This document shows, in pieces, positions 1 to 8,351 of a DNA stretch of 64,000 bases. The notes beneath the pieces were generated by a model. The model did not search any database, was not told the origin of the DNA, and worked only from the letters and a program-made list of their open reading frames with translations. Position 1 is the stretch's first letter. The number at the start of each line of letters is the position of its first letter. This stretch comes from Terasakiella brassicae. Its GTDB lineage: Bacteria; Pseudomonadota; Alphaproteobacteria; Rhodospirillales; Terasakiellaceae. Location of the stretch: contig NZ_BMHV01000001.1 of assembly GCF_014641495.1 (NCBI RefSeq), positions 62,001 to 126,000 of the forward strand, written 5' to 3'. Made by a program: the position numbers and the translations under genes.

Positions 1-226
1 TTTGCTCTTGATAAATCAGGTATTGGGGAATAAAGGTTTCAAAGCGGGCAAAATGATTGAACAGAAAAATATGCCCCTGTTCGACCTGATTGCGACCGGC
101 ATGAAGTTTGATGTTAACCCCAAGCATACGCTTGACCGTGGAAAAAGCACGCACGGACCAGCCATAGGTTTGCGGATTAATATCGGGCGGGCTGAAATGT
201 TGCATTCCGGGATTGACCCTTTCCAT
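1..226 (-). CDS. PlsC-like 1-acylglycerol-3-phosphate acyltransferase, N-terminal part (runs off left edge)
   Basis: The reverse strand is open from an ATG at 226 to the window edge, giving 75 codons. The start is preceded by an AGGGGA ribosome-binding site. The peptide carries the stretch IFLFNHFARFETFIPQYLI at about residues 54-72. This resembles the acyl-acceptor motif (NHxxxxD/E) of the PlsC/LPLAT acyltransferase superfamily, whose usual role is to esterify lysophosphatidic acid at the inner membrane. The second methionine (residue 8) is an alternative start. The gene is divergent from mnmC and shares a short intergenic region with it. The family call rests on one motif because the rest of the protein lies outside the window. 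Confidence 0.55.
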   Translation of the reverse strand, partial: MERVNPGMQHFSPPDINPQTYGWSVRAFSTVKRMLGVNIKLHAGRNQVEQGHIFLFNHFARFETFIPQYLIYQEQ

Positions 227-292
227 AGTTCCCCTGTGTTAGTATGTAGGGAGGGGAGCTATAAAAACAACATATTTTTGAGTAAGATAGCA

Positions 293-2224
293 ATGAAAGA
301 ACTGGGTTCTGCACAATTGGGCTGGAAAGAAAACAAAACCCCTGTATCCGGGCGCTTTGATGATGTTTATTTCAGTGTGGATGATGGCCTTGCGGAATCT
401 CTTTATGTTTTTGTGCATGGTTGCGGTCTTCCTGGGGCATTTGAAGATAAACAGGTTTTTAACGTTGCAGAAACCGGGTTTGGGACAGGGTTAAATTTCC
501 TTTTGACGTGGCAAGTCTGGAAGGAAAGTAAAACAGATTGTCAGTTAAACTATTTTTCGGTGGAAGCTTTTCCACTGGATCAGGAAGAATTGAAACAGGC
601 CTATGCAAACTTTCCCGACCTCGCTCCTTTTGCGGCAAAATTTCTGGATCATTATCCAACGCTCACCCCCGGGTTCCATCATATCGTATTGGAAGGCGGC
701 AAGGTTAAACTGACCCTGATGCTTGGGGATGCCGCCGATATGTTTGCACAATTGGACGGGCAGATTGATGCCTGGTATCTGGATGGTTTTGCCCCTGCAA
801 AAAATCCTGAAATGTGGCGCGACGATGTATTTCAACAAATCGGACGTTTGTCCAGATATGGAAGTGTTCTTTCGACCTTTACAGCGGCAGGCTTTGTCAA
901 ACGAGGTTTGCGCGATGTGGGATTTGATATGTCAAAACGCCGGGGGTTTGGGCGCAAACGTGACAGTTTAATCGGTGTGTTTGAAGGGAACGAAAAAAGA
1001 CAACCTGCACCATGGTTCGCCAAACCGCAAAAAGAATTTAAAAAACAAAAAATTGCGGTCATTGGGGCGGGGATTGCAGGATGCACAACAGCGCGGCGTT
1101 TAATCGCAGATGGTCACGATGTCACTTTGTTTGATCGAAATGATCGGGCAGGGCAAGAAGGGTCCGGTAATCGGTTAGGTCTGATCAAACCACGATTAAC
1201 GCAGGAAGGTTGGTTTAATGTCCGAACGTACCTGCATGCGCTTTATTACTATGATCATCTTGATGTTACATCGTGGCAAGGTGCGCGCGGCCTGTTTCAG
1301 ATGGAACAGGATACAGCAGACCGTTTAAAATTAAAATTGCTGGCGGAAAAAGAGATTTTGCCACCGGATCATATGCGTCTTGTCACGGCACAGGAAGCCA
1401 GTGCGTTAATTGGTGTGTCTGTGCCGCGCGGCGGGCTATGGTTTACCAAAGCAGGATATGTGGAACCTTCCGCCCTGTGTCAGGCCTTGAGTGCGGATAT
1501 GCAAACAAGATTTAATACGGATATTACCGCCTTGATCCGTCATACAGACGGCTGGCAACTGAAATCGGGGGAGGATGTCGTTTTTGAAGGGGATAGCGTT
1601 GTGTTGGCAACGGCGGGCGAAAATGCGGCCCTTAACCCCTATAGTAAAATGATTATGCGGGGTCGGCGCGGGCAGGTGTCTTATGTGCGTGCGACAAAGG
1701 AAAGTGAAAAAACACAATGCCCGTTGACCTGCGGCGGTTATTTTATCCCTGCCAAAAATGGACAGCATATTGTCGGAGCGACTTTTGATCATTGGCCCGA
1801 TTTCTTTGATAAAAGTTATCGCGAGGTAACAGAGCAAAGCCACGAAAAGAACCGTAATAAATTACGTGATTATTTCCCCGATATGGATTTTGCGGTTGAA
1901 GGGGGGCGGGCCTCGATCCGCGCCATGACGCCGGACCATATGCCGATTGTCGGGCCTGTTTTTGATGAGGCCTGGTATAAAGAGGCTTATACCCATTTGA
2001 AACATGGCCCCAAAGGAAAGGCTTTCTCAGATGCGCAATATGTTGACGGGCTGTATACCCTTTGTGGTCTTGGTGCACGTGGTGTGCAAACTGCGCCCTT
2101 GTTGGCGGATGTGATTGCCGCTTATATTTCCGGCACACCCTGTCCGCTGGAAAACAGTTTTCGTGAGGCCTTGCACCCGGCCCGTTTTCTTATTCGTGAT
2201 ATTCGAAAGGACCGTTTGCAATGA
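293..2224 (+). CDS. mnmC: Bifunctional tRNA 5-methylaminomethyl-2-thiouridine biosynthesis protein MnmC
   Basis: MnmC finishes the mnm5(s2)U34 wobble modification of tRNA. The FAD domain removes the carboxymethyl group from cmnm5U and the methyltransferase domain then methylates nm5U. From the ATG at 293 the protein is 643 aa, close to the roughly 670 aa usual for the fusion. The N-terminal DUF752 methyltransferase has a SAM loop (AETGFGTGLNF, about residues 56-66) and a D-A-W-Y-L-D-G-F-A-P segment. The C-terminal DAO-type oxidoreductase begins with the dinucleotide fold IAVIGAGIAG near residue 253 and ends with a typical GLGARGVQTAPLLA segment. The frame is open back to position 2, but the first 97 codons overlap the divergent acyltransferase gene and look non-coding on this strand, so I start at 293. 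The stop overlaps the next start as ATGA. Confidence 0.93.
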   Translation: MKELGSAQLGWKENKTPVSGRFDDVYFSVDDGLAESLYVFVHGCGLPGAFEDKQVFNVAETGFGTGLNFLLTWQVWKESKTDCQLNYFSVEAFPLDQEELKQAYANFPDLAPFAAKFLDHYPTLTPGFHHIVLEGGKVKLTLMLGDAADMFAQLDGQIDAWYLDGFAPAKNPEMWRDDVFQQIGRLSRYGSVLSTFTAAGFVKRGLRDVGFDMSKRRGFGRKRDSLIGVFEGNEKRQPAPWFAKPQKEFKKQKIAVIGAGIAGCTTARRLIADGHDVTLFDRNDRAGQEGSGNRLGLIKPRLTQEGWFNVRTYLHALYYYDHLDVTSWQGARGLFQMEQDTADRLKLKLLAEKEILPPDHMRLVTAQEASALIGVSVPRGGLWFTKAGYVEPSALCQALSADMQTRFNTDITALIRHTDGWQLKSGEDVVFEGDSVVLATAGENAALNPYSKMIMRGRRGQVSYVRATKESEKTQCPLTCGGYFIPAKNGQHIVGATFDHWPDFFDKSYREVTEQSHEKNRNKLRDYFPDMDFAVEGGRASIRAMTPDHMPIVGPVFDEAWYKEAYTHLKHGPKGKAFSDAQYVDGLYTLCGLGARGVQTAPLLADVIAAYISGTPCPLENSFREALHPARFLIRDIRKDRLQ

Positions 2225-2862
2225 CCCTTCGTCCCAGTGTGGTTTCCCCGCAATCCATGAAAAACTTACGTCCTCGTAACGGTGGTGCGCAGCCACAAAA
2301 AAGGATGGTGATTGATTGCCGACATGAAAGCCACTGGAAAGCAATCCATGATGTGCAAGTCAATGGTGTGGTTTTGCGCCGCCGCCCGATACGCGCGATA
2401 GAAACCTTTTTTAACAATGCATTGGAAGATGTTTTTAAAGTAAAAGATTTAGTTTGCGCACAAAGCCGTTTGCGCAGTGAATTGATCAAGTGCTTGCCCA
2501 TTGCTGATGACGCGGACGATCTGCGTCGGAAATTTTTGATCAATGATATCGCAAATTGGATGCGGGTTATGATCACCCAATCAAGATCACGCGATTATCG
2601 GATCCGGGTTTGTGACGCGTTACCAACCGATTTTCAATCTGATCCAACTGCCTTAAAAATGATCATCAGCTATCGTGGATTGGATGTGACCTTTCGCCAA
2701 CCCAAAGACAGTGATGAGCGCACAGTCAGCCCCTATGGCGTGATGTTATTTCGGGGGAAATCTTATGAAGGCCCCGTTGAATGGCGTACAAAAACAAGTG
2801 GGGAACAACCGTTTTATTTGACGATTGAACCCCATTCAAAACGCCGCCGGATCGGCATCTAA
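2221..2862 (+). CDS. DUF1826-like protein coupled to mnmC
   Basis: This 213-aa cytoplasmic protein starts inside the mnmC stop codon (ATGA), so the two are probably translated together. I see no catalytic motif that I can name. From memory of the family, the layout resembles DUF1826: a segment like NGVVLRRRP at 48-56 near the N-terminus, then DFQSDPTALKMIISYRG at 137-153 where family members have FHxDxVxLRLLxTYRG, and a closing LFRGK at 176-180. Two residues I associate with the family, the His before the Asp and an HRSP motif near the end, are absent here, so this would be a diverged member. The N-terminus (about 30 residues) and the C-terminus (SKRRRIGI) are basic. Function is unknown. Coupling to a tRNA-modification gene is the only contextual clue. 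Confidence 0.6.
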   Translation: MTLRPSVVSPQSMKNLRPRNGGAQPQKRMVIDCRHESHWKAIHDVQVNGVVLRRRPIRAIETFFNNALEDVFKVKDLVCAQSRLRSELIKCLPIADDADDLRRKFLINDIANWMRVMITQSRSRDYRIRVCDALPTDFQSDPTALKMIISYRGLDVTFRQPKDSDERTVSPYGVMLFRGKSYEGPVEWRTKTSGEQPFYLTIEPHSKRRRIGI

Positions 2863-3267
2863 TTATTTTTTATAAAGCTTGTCAGGGGAGACGATAACTT
2901 CTTCAACAGTTTCAATTTTGCCGTCACGCGCTGCCCATGAAAAACAGCTACGTCGTCCGGTGTGGCAGGCAACACCGGTTTGGTTGACGCTGACAAGAAC
3001 GGTGTCCTTGTCGCAATCGGTGCGAAAATCGATAAGTTCCTGTTGTTGACCGGAACTTTCCCCTTTGCGCCATAATTGTTGGCGTGAACGCGAATAATAA
3101 CAAACACGACCTGTTTTTAAGGTTTCTGCAACGGCTTCTTTGTTCATCCATGCCATCATCAGGATTTCGCCGCTATCATGTTGTTGTGCAATCGCCGGAA
3201 TGAGGCCGTCACTGTTGTATTTCAGCGCATCAACGATATTTTCGGGACTGTCTGTTTTCGAACACAT
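2863..3267 (-). CDS. hisI: Phosphoribosyl-AMP cyclohydrolase HisI
   Basis: HisI opens the adenine ring of phosphoribosyl-AMP to give ProFAR, the third step of histidine biosynthesis in the cytoplasm. The protein is 134 aa, normal for the single-domain form without HisE. Family signatures are present: MMAWMNKEA at 37-45, the WRKGESS loop at 66-72, the metal-binding DCDKD at 84-88, and the zinc cysteines C101 and C108 in the CHTGRRSC motif; a third zinc ligand is C85. An AAGG ribosome-binding site precedes the ATG. It stands alone and is convergent with the DUF1826-like gene with no gap. No other his gene is in the window. Confidence 0.96.
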   Translation of the reverse strand: MCSKTDSPENIVDALKYNSDGLIPAIAQQHDSGEILMMAWMNKEAVAETLKTGRVCYYSRSRQQLWRKGESSGQQQELIDFRTDCDKDTVLVSVNQTGVACHTGRRSCFSWAARDGKIETVEEVIVSPDKLYKK

Positions 3268-3358
3268 GATATAAAACCTTTGAAAGAGAAGGGTTGGCGA
3301 ATAAGTATCTATGTTCTAAATAGGACAAGAGCATGATTGAGACAAGGCAAAACCATCT

Positions 3359-4126
3359 ATGGAACTGGCATATCAAGATATAGGCGAAGGATACCCGGTC
3401 GTTATCCTGCATGGGTTGTTTGGTGCGGCTAAAAACTGGAATTCTATTGCCAAACAAATGGCGCGTAAGTACCGCATTTTAACCCTTGATTTGCGCAATC
3501 ATGGATCCAGCCCTTGGACAGATACAATGTCATATACGGAAATGGCTGCTGATGTTGTGGAATTTCTAGATCAACGCGGTTTAGACAGGGCGGCAATTGT
3601 CGGTCATTCAATGGGCGGAAAAGTTGCCATGACTGTGGCGCTGAAATCACCGGAACGGGTGGACCGTTTGGTGGTTGCCGATATTGCCCCGGTCAAATAT
3701 CCGCGCATGACGTTTAAATCCTATGTGGAAAAATTACAGTCTGTGGATTTAACCGGGATAAAACGCCGCAAGCAGGTTGATCCCTTGATTGCCGATGTGA
3801 TTGAAAGCCCGGCGGTTCGTGCCTTTTTGCTGGGGAATTTGGAAACAACAGCCGATGGTTTACGCTGGCAGGTGAACCTGGAAACCTTGGGCCGGGAAAT
3901 GGAAACCATCGGTGGTGTACCCGCCATTCGACCAGATCGCACATATACGGGTGAAACCCTGTTTATAAACGGGGCGCAATCGGATTATGTACAATCTTCT
4001 CATCATCAATTGATCCGCCATTTATTCCCGCAGGTAAAATTTAAAACGATTGAAGACGCTGGCCATTGGGTTCACGCCGAAAAGCCGCATGATTTTATGA
4101 ACGCACTTTATGATTTTCTGCCATGA
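3359..4126 (+). CDS. Alpha/beta hydrolase, YbfF/ABHD11-type esterase
   Basis: This is a 255-aa soluble esterase-type hydrolase. It has the oxyanion-hole HGLFG at 18-22, a DLRNHGSS strand-turn at 44-51, the nucleophile elbow GHSMGG with Ser84, a likely acid residue in the segment around 205-212, and the catalytic His in DAGHW near 233-237. These features match the YbfF/ABHD11 short-chain esterase family. Its stop codon overlaps bioF as ATGA, so it is the first gene of the biotin operon. By position it could supply pimeloyl-ACP methyl ester esterase (BioH) activity, but a second small hydrolase lies between bioF and bioC and competes for that role. The family call is firm; the substrate is inference. 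Confidence 0.85.
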   Translation: MELAYQDIGEGYPVVILHGLFGAAKNWNSIAKQMARKYRILTLDLRNHGSSPWTDTMSYTEMAADVVEFLDQRGLDRAAIVGHSMGGKVAMTVALKSPERVDRLVVADIAPVKYPRMTFKSYVEKLQSVDLTGIKRRKQVDPLIADVIESPAVRAFLLGNLETTADGLRWQVNLETLGREMETIGGVPAIRPDRTYTGETLFINGAQSDYVQSSHHQLIRHLFPQVKFKTIEDAGHWVHAEKPHDFMNALYDFLP

Positions 4127-5295
4127 GCGATACATTCAACAATAAGCTGTCGGCTTACGTAAATGGGCTTGATGTACAAGGCTTGCGTCGACATTTGCGC
4201 ACAGTTGGCCAAACCCGCAATGGTCATACGCAGTTAAATGGGCGTGATATTATTAATTTTTCGTCCAACAACTATATGGGGCTGGCCCAACATCCTGTGT
4301 TGATTGAACGCGCGTGTCAATGGGCGCAGAACTGGGGGACGGGATCTATGGCGTCACGCCTTGTTTGTGGCACGATGGAACTGCACGAACAGGTGGAAGA
4401 TCGATTGATTGCGGCCAAGGGGGGGGAAGCGGCCCTGATCTTTAATTCCGGTTTTCAAGGAAATTCTGCAATTTTATCAGCCTTGTTTGATAAGGATATT
4501 CTGGGGACGGAGCCGCTGGTTTTTTGTGATCGTTTAAATCATGCCAGCATGCATCATGGATTAAAGGCCGCTGGCGTGCGCCAAATTCGCTATCGTCATA
4601 ATGATTTGAACCATTTGGAAGAACTCCTGAAAAAACACGAAGGCAAACCGGGGGACCGTTTTATCCTGAGTGAAAGCGTCTTCAGTATGGACGGCGACCA
4701 AAGCGATGTCGACGCATTGATTGCCTTGGCAGACCGATATGGTGCGCAGCTTTATCTGGATGAAGCCCATGCAACAGGGGTTCTTGGTCAGCGTGGTTTT
4801 GGTTTATGTGCCGGAAAAAATGTTGCTTTCAAGATGGGGACCTTTTCGAAAGCATTAGGTGGTTTTGGGGCTTATCTGGTTTGTTCAAAGGCGGTGAAAG
4901 ACTATCTTGTGAACCGATGCACCGGATTTATTTATTCCACCTCGTTGCCGCCTGCGGTTTTGGGGGCGATGGATGCAGCCTTGGAACTGGTCCCAAGCAT
5001 GGATGAAACGCGCCGTTGTTTATTGAAAAACGCACAAAAAGTACGCGACAGCTTTATCGAAAGTGGATTTGATATCGGTGGATCGACAACGCAAATTATC
5101 CCCCTGATTGTCGGGGAAGAAGACCGCACATTGGAAATGGCAAAAGCTTTGGAAGACGCGGGTATTCTGGGGATTGCCATACGCCCGCCAACCGTACCGC
5201 GCGGAACAAGCCGTATCCGCTTTGCCCTGAGTGCCGCCCATAGCGAGGATGATATCGACAGACTGTGTGCTGTTGTGAAAAGTTTTGTCCGATGA
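4123..5295 (+). CDS. bioF: 8-amino-7-oxononanoate synthase BioF
   Basis: BioF condenses pimeloyl-ACP (or pimeloyl-CoA) with alanine to form KAPA, the first step in building the biotin rings. It is a PLP fold-type I enzyme of the alpha-oxoamine synthase family. At 390 aa it has normal length. Visible signatures are FSSNNYMGLA near the N-terminus, GTGSMASRLVCGT, the DEAHATGVLG motif that stacks on and binds the cofactor near residues 208-217, and the PLP lysine in GTFSKALGG near 240-248. Translational coupling through ATGA overlaps at both ends places it firmly in the operon. Other alpha-oxoamine synthases (ALAS, KBL) are excluded mainly by the bioC and bioD context. Confidence 0.93.
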   Translation: MSDTFNNKLSAYVNGLDVQGLRRHLRTVGQTRNGHTQLNGRDIINFSSNNYMGLAQHPVLIERACQWAQNWGTGSMASRLVCGTMELHEQVEDRLIAAKGGEAALIFNSGFQGNSAILSALFDKDILGTEPLVFCDRLNHASMHHGLKAAGVRQIRYRHNDLNHLEELLKKHEGKPGDRFILSESVFSMDGDQSDVDALIALADRYGAQLYLDEAHATGVLGQRGFGLCAGKNVAFKMGTFSKALGGFGAYLVCSKAVKDYLVNRCTGFIYSTSLPPAVLGAMDAALELVPSMDETRRCLLKNAQKVRDSFIESGFDIGGSTTQIIPLIVGEEDRTLEMAKALEDAGILGIAIRPPTVPRGTSRIRFALSAAHSEDDIDRLCAVVKSFVR

Positions 5296-5915
5296 AGAAG
5301 CTTGTTTTCGTTCATGGCTGGGGCTTTGCAGCTGAATTTTGGCATGGGTTGGCGACAGAATTACCAGAGTTTGCAAGTGAGTTTGTTAATCTTGGATTTC
5401 TAGGGGATGTTCACCCGATCAATGATCCTAATGCCGTTTATATTACCCATTCAATGGGGCTGGCGTGGGTTGTTGAACAGGTGGCGAACTGTCAGGCAAT
5501 CGTTGCGATTAATGGTTTTACCAAATTTTGTCGTGATGAAAACTGGTCGAACGGTGTGCCCCCACGGATGCTGGAACGTATGATCCGTCAATTTGACCGT
5601 ACACCAGAAACGGTATGGACGGAATTTATGAAAAATTGTGGTGCGATTGATCCGGTTTATCCAACTAAGGCAAACACGGAGGCTTTGTCAAAAGGACTTC
5701 GATGTTTGCGTGATTGTGACATCCGTTTAAAATTTAAAAATTTAACGGCTGATAAATTGATAATTGCCGGGGATCAAGACAGAATCGTTCCTGAAAAATT
5801 AACACGTGCCTCTTTCGGTGAGGATGTAATCTGGTATAAAGGGGGCAATCACCTGCTGCCCCTGTTTGAACAAAAAAAACTGGCTGTAGATATCCGCCGA
5901 TTTTTGGACCGTTAA
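5292..5915 (+). CDS. Small alpha/beta hydrolase, probable pimeloyl-ACP methyl ester esterase (BioH/BioG-like)
   Basis: This 207-aa hydrolase starts at the ATG inside the bioF stop (ATGA); a longer reading from 5265 would only add codons inside bioF. It has HGWGF at 8-12, the nucleophile in THSMG with Ser54, an acid candidate in AGDQDRIVP, and a His in GGNHLLPL near the C-terminus. The nucleophile comes very early and the chain is about 50 residues shorter than Escherichia coli BioH, more like the compact BioG class. Its place between bioF and bioC argues that it removes the methyl ester from pimeloyl-ACP methyl ester, which would end the BioC-initiated disguise of the malonyl starter. I cannot assign it to BioH, BioG or another non-orthologous type from sequence reading alone. 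Confidence 0.75.
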   Translation: MKKLVFVHGWGFAAEFWHGLATELPEFASEFVNLGFLGDVHPINDPNAVYITHSMGLAWVVEQVANCQAIVAINGFTKFCRDENWSNGVPPRMLERMIRQFDRTPETVWTEFMKNCGAIDPVYPTKANTEALSKGLRCLRDCDIRLKFKNLTADKLIIAGDQDRIVPEKLTRASFGEDVIWYKGGNHLLPLFEQKKLAVDIRRFLDR

Positions 5916-5918
5916 TCC

Positions 5919-6677
5919 GTGAATAAAAAACTTATTGCGCAGTCGTTTGGCAAGGCGTCAAACACATATGAAAAAGATGCACCGGTTCAGAAATGGACGG
6001 CTGGATTTTTGGCTGAGGTGATTAAGGGATTGGACCTTGATCAGCCGGTTGATTGTCTGGAAATCGGTTGCGGGACAGGTTTTTTAACGCAAGAAATGAA
6101 GACTTTATTTCCGCATGCGAATTGGCTGATTACAGATTTGTCAGCGGATATGTTGGAAAGCTGTCGCGCGCGTATTGGTGATAATGTTTCTTATCAGGTC
6201 ATGGATGGCGAACATCCCGCATTGGATCGGAAATTTGATCTAATCGTCAGTAGTTTGGCATTTCAATGGTTTCAAGATTTGGAAAGTGCCTTAAAAGGCC
6301 TGAGTGACTTATTAAAACCGGGCGGGCGATTGGTTTTTACAACCTTGGGTCAAGAAACGTTTCAGCAGTGGCGCGATAATTTAAATCAACAGGGCATGGC
6401 TGTCGGGTTGCACGATTATCCTCCGCTGGAAGATATGCAAAAAATTGCCATTAAAGGCTGTCAGGTGAATTTTGATCGTCAAAAGCGCCTGCAACCCTAT
6501 GAAAACGGTATTGCCTTTCTACGGGCGTTAAAAATGATCGGAGCACAGGCACCGCAGCCCGGTTATCAACCGTTATTACCGGGGCAAATGAGAAAAGTTA
6601 TCAAGGCATTGGAAAAAAGCGGAAGTTGCGCCATGACCTACGATATTCTGGTTGGCACAATTACCAAAGAGGCATAA
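5919..6677 (+). CDS. bioC: Malonyl-ACP O-methyltransferase BioC
   Basis: BioC methylates the free carboxyl of malonyl-ACP so that the fatty-acid synthase can extend it to pimeloyl-ACP methyl ester. The 252-aa protein begins with the characteristic IAQSFGKASNTYEKDAPVQ, the substrate-side helix, followed by SAM motif I in LEIGCGTGFLTQEM near residues 47-60 and the VSSLAFQWFQDL segment. The start is a GTG three bases after the previous stop, with no clear ribosome-binding site, so translation probably depends on re-initiation. The next gene, bioD, begins immediately after its stop. Confidence 0.93.
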   Translation: MNKKLIAQSFGKASNTYEKDAPVQKWTAGFLAEVIKGLDLDQPVDCLEIGCGTGFLTQEMKTLFPHANWLITDLSADMLESCRARIGDNVSYQVMDGEHPALDRKFDLIVSSLAFQWFQDLESALKGLSDLLKPGGRLVFTTLGQETFQQWRDNLNQQGMAVGLHDYPPLEDMQKIAIKGCQVNFDRQKRLQPYENGIAFLRALKMIGAQAPQPGYQPLLPGQMRKVIKALEKSGSCAMTYDILVGTITKEA

Positions 6678-7280
6678 ATGACGACTTATTTTGTAACGGG
6701 TACAGACACCGATGTCGGTAAAACGATTGTGTCCGCACTTTTAACCCAGCAGCTTGATGGCTTTTACTGGAAGCCTGTACAGTCCGGCATTATCGATATT
6801 GAAGATAAAGAAACGGTGCAAAAGGTCGGGAATATTGCCCCTGAGCGGATTTTGCCTTGTGCTTATGAATTACGTGAACCGCTTTCACCGCATGAGGCCG
6901 CACGGCGCGATGGTGTGGAAATTGATCTGGCAAAAATTATCAAGCCACAAGTCAATGCACCACTCGTCATCGAAGGGGCCGGTGGTGTGTTTGTTCCGCT
7001 CAATGATCAGGATTTAATGATCGACTTGATCAAGAAAATGGATTGCGAAGTCATCGTCGTTGCCCGGAGTGGTTTGGGGACAATCAATCATACGATGTTA
7101 ACGCTACATGCGTTGCAAAATTACAAAATACCCGTAAAAGGCGTTGTTTTGAACGGTCCATTAAATCCAGACAATAAAAATGCCATTGAACAATTTGGCA
7201 AGGTGCGTATTCTAGGGGAAATTCCGTATATTGAAGAACTGAACTTTTCAGGAATAGAAAAACCGATCTTCGATATCTGA
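6678..7280 (+). CDS. bioD: ATP-dependent dethiobiotin synthetase BioD
   Basis: BioD carboxylates 7,8-diaminopelargonic acid to dethiobiotin, using ATP and CO2. At 200 aa it is a little short, as in many alphaproteobacteria. It has the modified P-loop GTDTDVGKT at 7-15, KPVQSG near 31-36, EGAGGVFVPL near 98-107 and a VVARSGLGTINHT segment. It is the last gene of the operon; the next gene has its own ribosome-binding site after a gap of 47 bases. Neither bioA (or bioK) nor bioB is in the window, so those steps must be encoded elsewhere. Confidence 0.94.
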   Translation: MTTYFVTGTDTDVGKTIVSALLTQQLDGFYWKPVQSGIIDIEDKETVQKVGNIAPERILPCAYELREPLSPHEAARRDGVEIDLAKIIKPQVNAPLVIEGAGGVFVPLNDQDLMIDLIKKMDCEVIVVARSGLGTINHTMLTLHALQNYKIPVKGVVLNGPLNPDNKNAIEQFGKVRILGEIPYIEELNFSGIEKPIFDI

Positions 7281-7327
7281 CGTATCAGGATAACGAATAG
7301 CATATCCGGCTTAGAAGGATAGGATAA

Positions 7328-7960
7328 ATGAAATTTTTATTGGCAGACGACCATGGTCTCTTTCGAGAGGGGATCAAGTTGATCTTCAATAAACTGCAAC
7401 CGGACATTCAAGTTGTTGAGGCAGAAACCCTTCCTGAAACGGAAGCCAAGTTGCGGGCAGGCAATGATTTTGACCTGATTTTGCTTGATTTGAAGATGCC
7501 GGGTGTTTCCGGTCTGGATAGTGTGCAAAAGGTTGTGAGCCTTGCCGGTAAACAGCCCGTTGTGGTGATGTCCGGGGCCTATCGCCGTGTGGATGTGCTT
7601 ACCTGTATTGATAAAGGAGCCTCGGGTTTTATCCCTAAAACGTTGGGCGGGCAGGCCATGATCAATGCGATTAATCTGGTCTTGCACGGTGAAAAATTTA
7701 TCCCGTCTGTGATCTGTTCGACCGAAGAAGAATTAATCGAAGACGATACCGATTCCCATATTTTTGATGAATTAACAACCCGTGAACGGGAAGTTTTGAA
7801 ATATCTGGTCGAGGGGCATTCCAATAAAGTGATTGCCAGTATTCTGGAACTTCAAGAAGTCACGGTTCGCGCCCATTTGAAAGGCGTGTTCAGGAAGCTG
7901 GGCGTTTCCAGCCGTACCCAAGCTGTTGGTCTGGCTTTGAGAAGCGGTTTTACCGGCTAA
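7328..7960 (+). CDS. NarL/FixJ-type response regulator with LuxR-type HTH
   Basis: This 210-aa regulator has an N-terminal receiver domain and a C-terminal GerE/LuxR DNA-binding domain. The receiver shows the acidic pocket DDH near residue 7, the phospho-acceptor in LILLDLKMPG near residue 55, and the conserved Lys in GFIPK near residue 104. The output domain starts at LTTREREVLKYLVEG near 149 and has the recognition-helix segment VTVRAHLKGVFRKLGV. An AGGATAGGATAA leader is a strong ribosome-binding region. Its end overlaps the convergent receiver gene by 11 bases. The partner kinase is not proven, but the PAS kinase on the other strand is the nearest candidate. Confidence 0.9.
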   Translation: MKFLLADDHGLFREGIKLIFNKLQPDIQVVEAETLPETEAKLRAGNDFDLILLDLKMPGVSGLDSVQKVVSLAGKQPVVVMSGAYRRVDVLTCIDKGASGFIPKTLGGQAMINAINLVLHGEKFIPSVICSTEEELIEDDTDSHIFDELTTREREVLKYLVEGHSNKVIASILELQEVTVRAHLKGVFRKLGVSSRTQAVGLALRSGFTG

Positions 7961-8345
7961 TTTCTAAAGCCGTTGCGATTGCATCCAGTAATTGCTGCTT
8001 ATTTACAGGTTTTCGCAAAGTCAGGCAGGCACCGGATTCTATTGCCTGACTGGATAGATTTTGATGTCCAACGCGTGCGCCTCCGGTAAAGGTAATAATC
8101 GGGGTTGTGATCCCGTCTGCACGCAACGCCTGAATAAATTCAACGCCGTCCATTTGTGGCATAACCAGATCGGTTAGAATAATGTCGAAGGTGTTCTTTC
8201 GGCAGGCTTCCCGTCCTTGTTCACCCGAAGAAACGGCGATTGCCTCAAATTGATTGCGCCTTAAGACCATCGCAACGGCATTGCGTACCAGATCTTCATC
8301 ATCCACGATTAAAGCTTTAAGGGGGGGCGGGGGCGTATGTGTCAC
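7950..8345 (-). CDS. Single-domain response regulator (CheY-like receiver)
   Basis: This 131-aa protein is only a receiver domain with a short proline-rich N-terminus. It has the acidic pair DDED near residues 15-18, the phospho-acceptor Asp in IILTDLVMPQMDG near residue 59, the Thr of IITFTGG near residue 89, and the Lys of LRKPVN near residue 112. There is no output domain, so it probably relays phosphate or competes for the kinase. It starts six bases after the upstream PAS histidine kinase on the same strand, so the two form an operon and are a likely cognate pair. Confidence 0.9.
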   Translation of the reverse strand: MTHTPPPPLKALIVDDEDLVRNAVAMVLRRNQFEAIAVSSGEQGREACRKNTFDIILTDLVMPQMDGVEFIQALRADGITTPIITFTGGARVGHQNLSSQAIESGACLTLRKPVNKQQLLDAIATALEISR

Positions 8346-8351
8346 GGGTGG

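Noticed and set aside
2-292. N-terminal extension of mnmC back to the window edge
   Set aside because: The stretch has no MnmC similarity and is antisense to a convincing acyltransferase frame; the ATG at 293 begins at the normal domain boundary.
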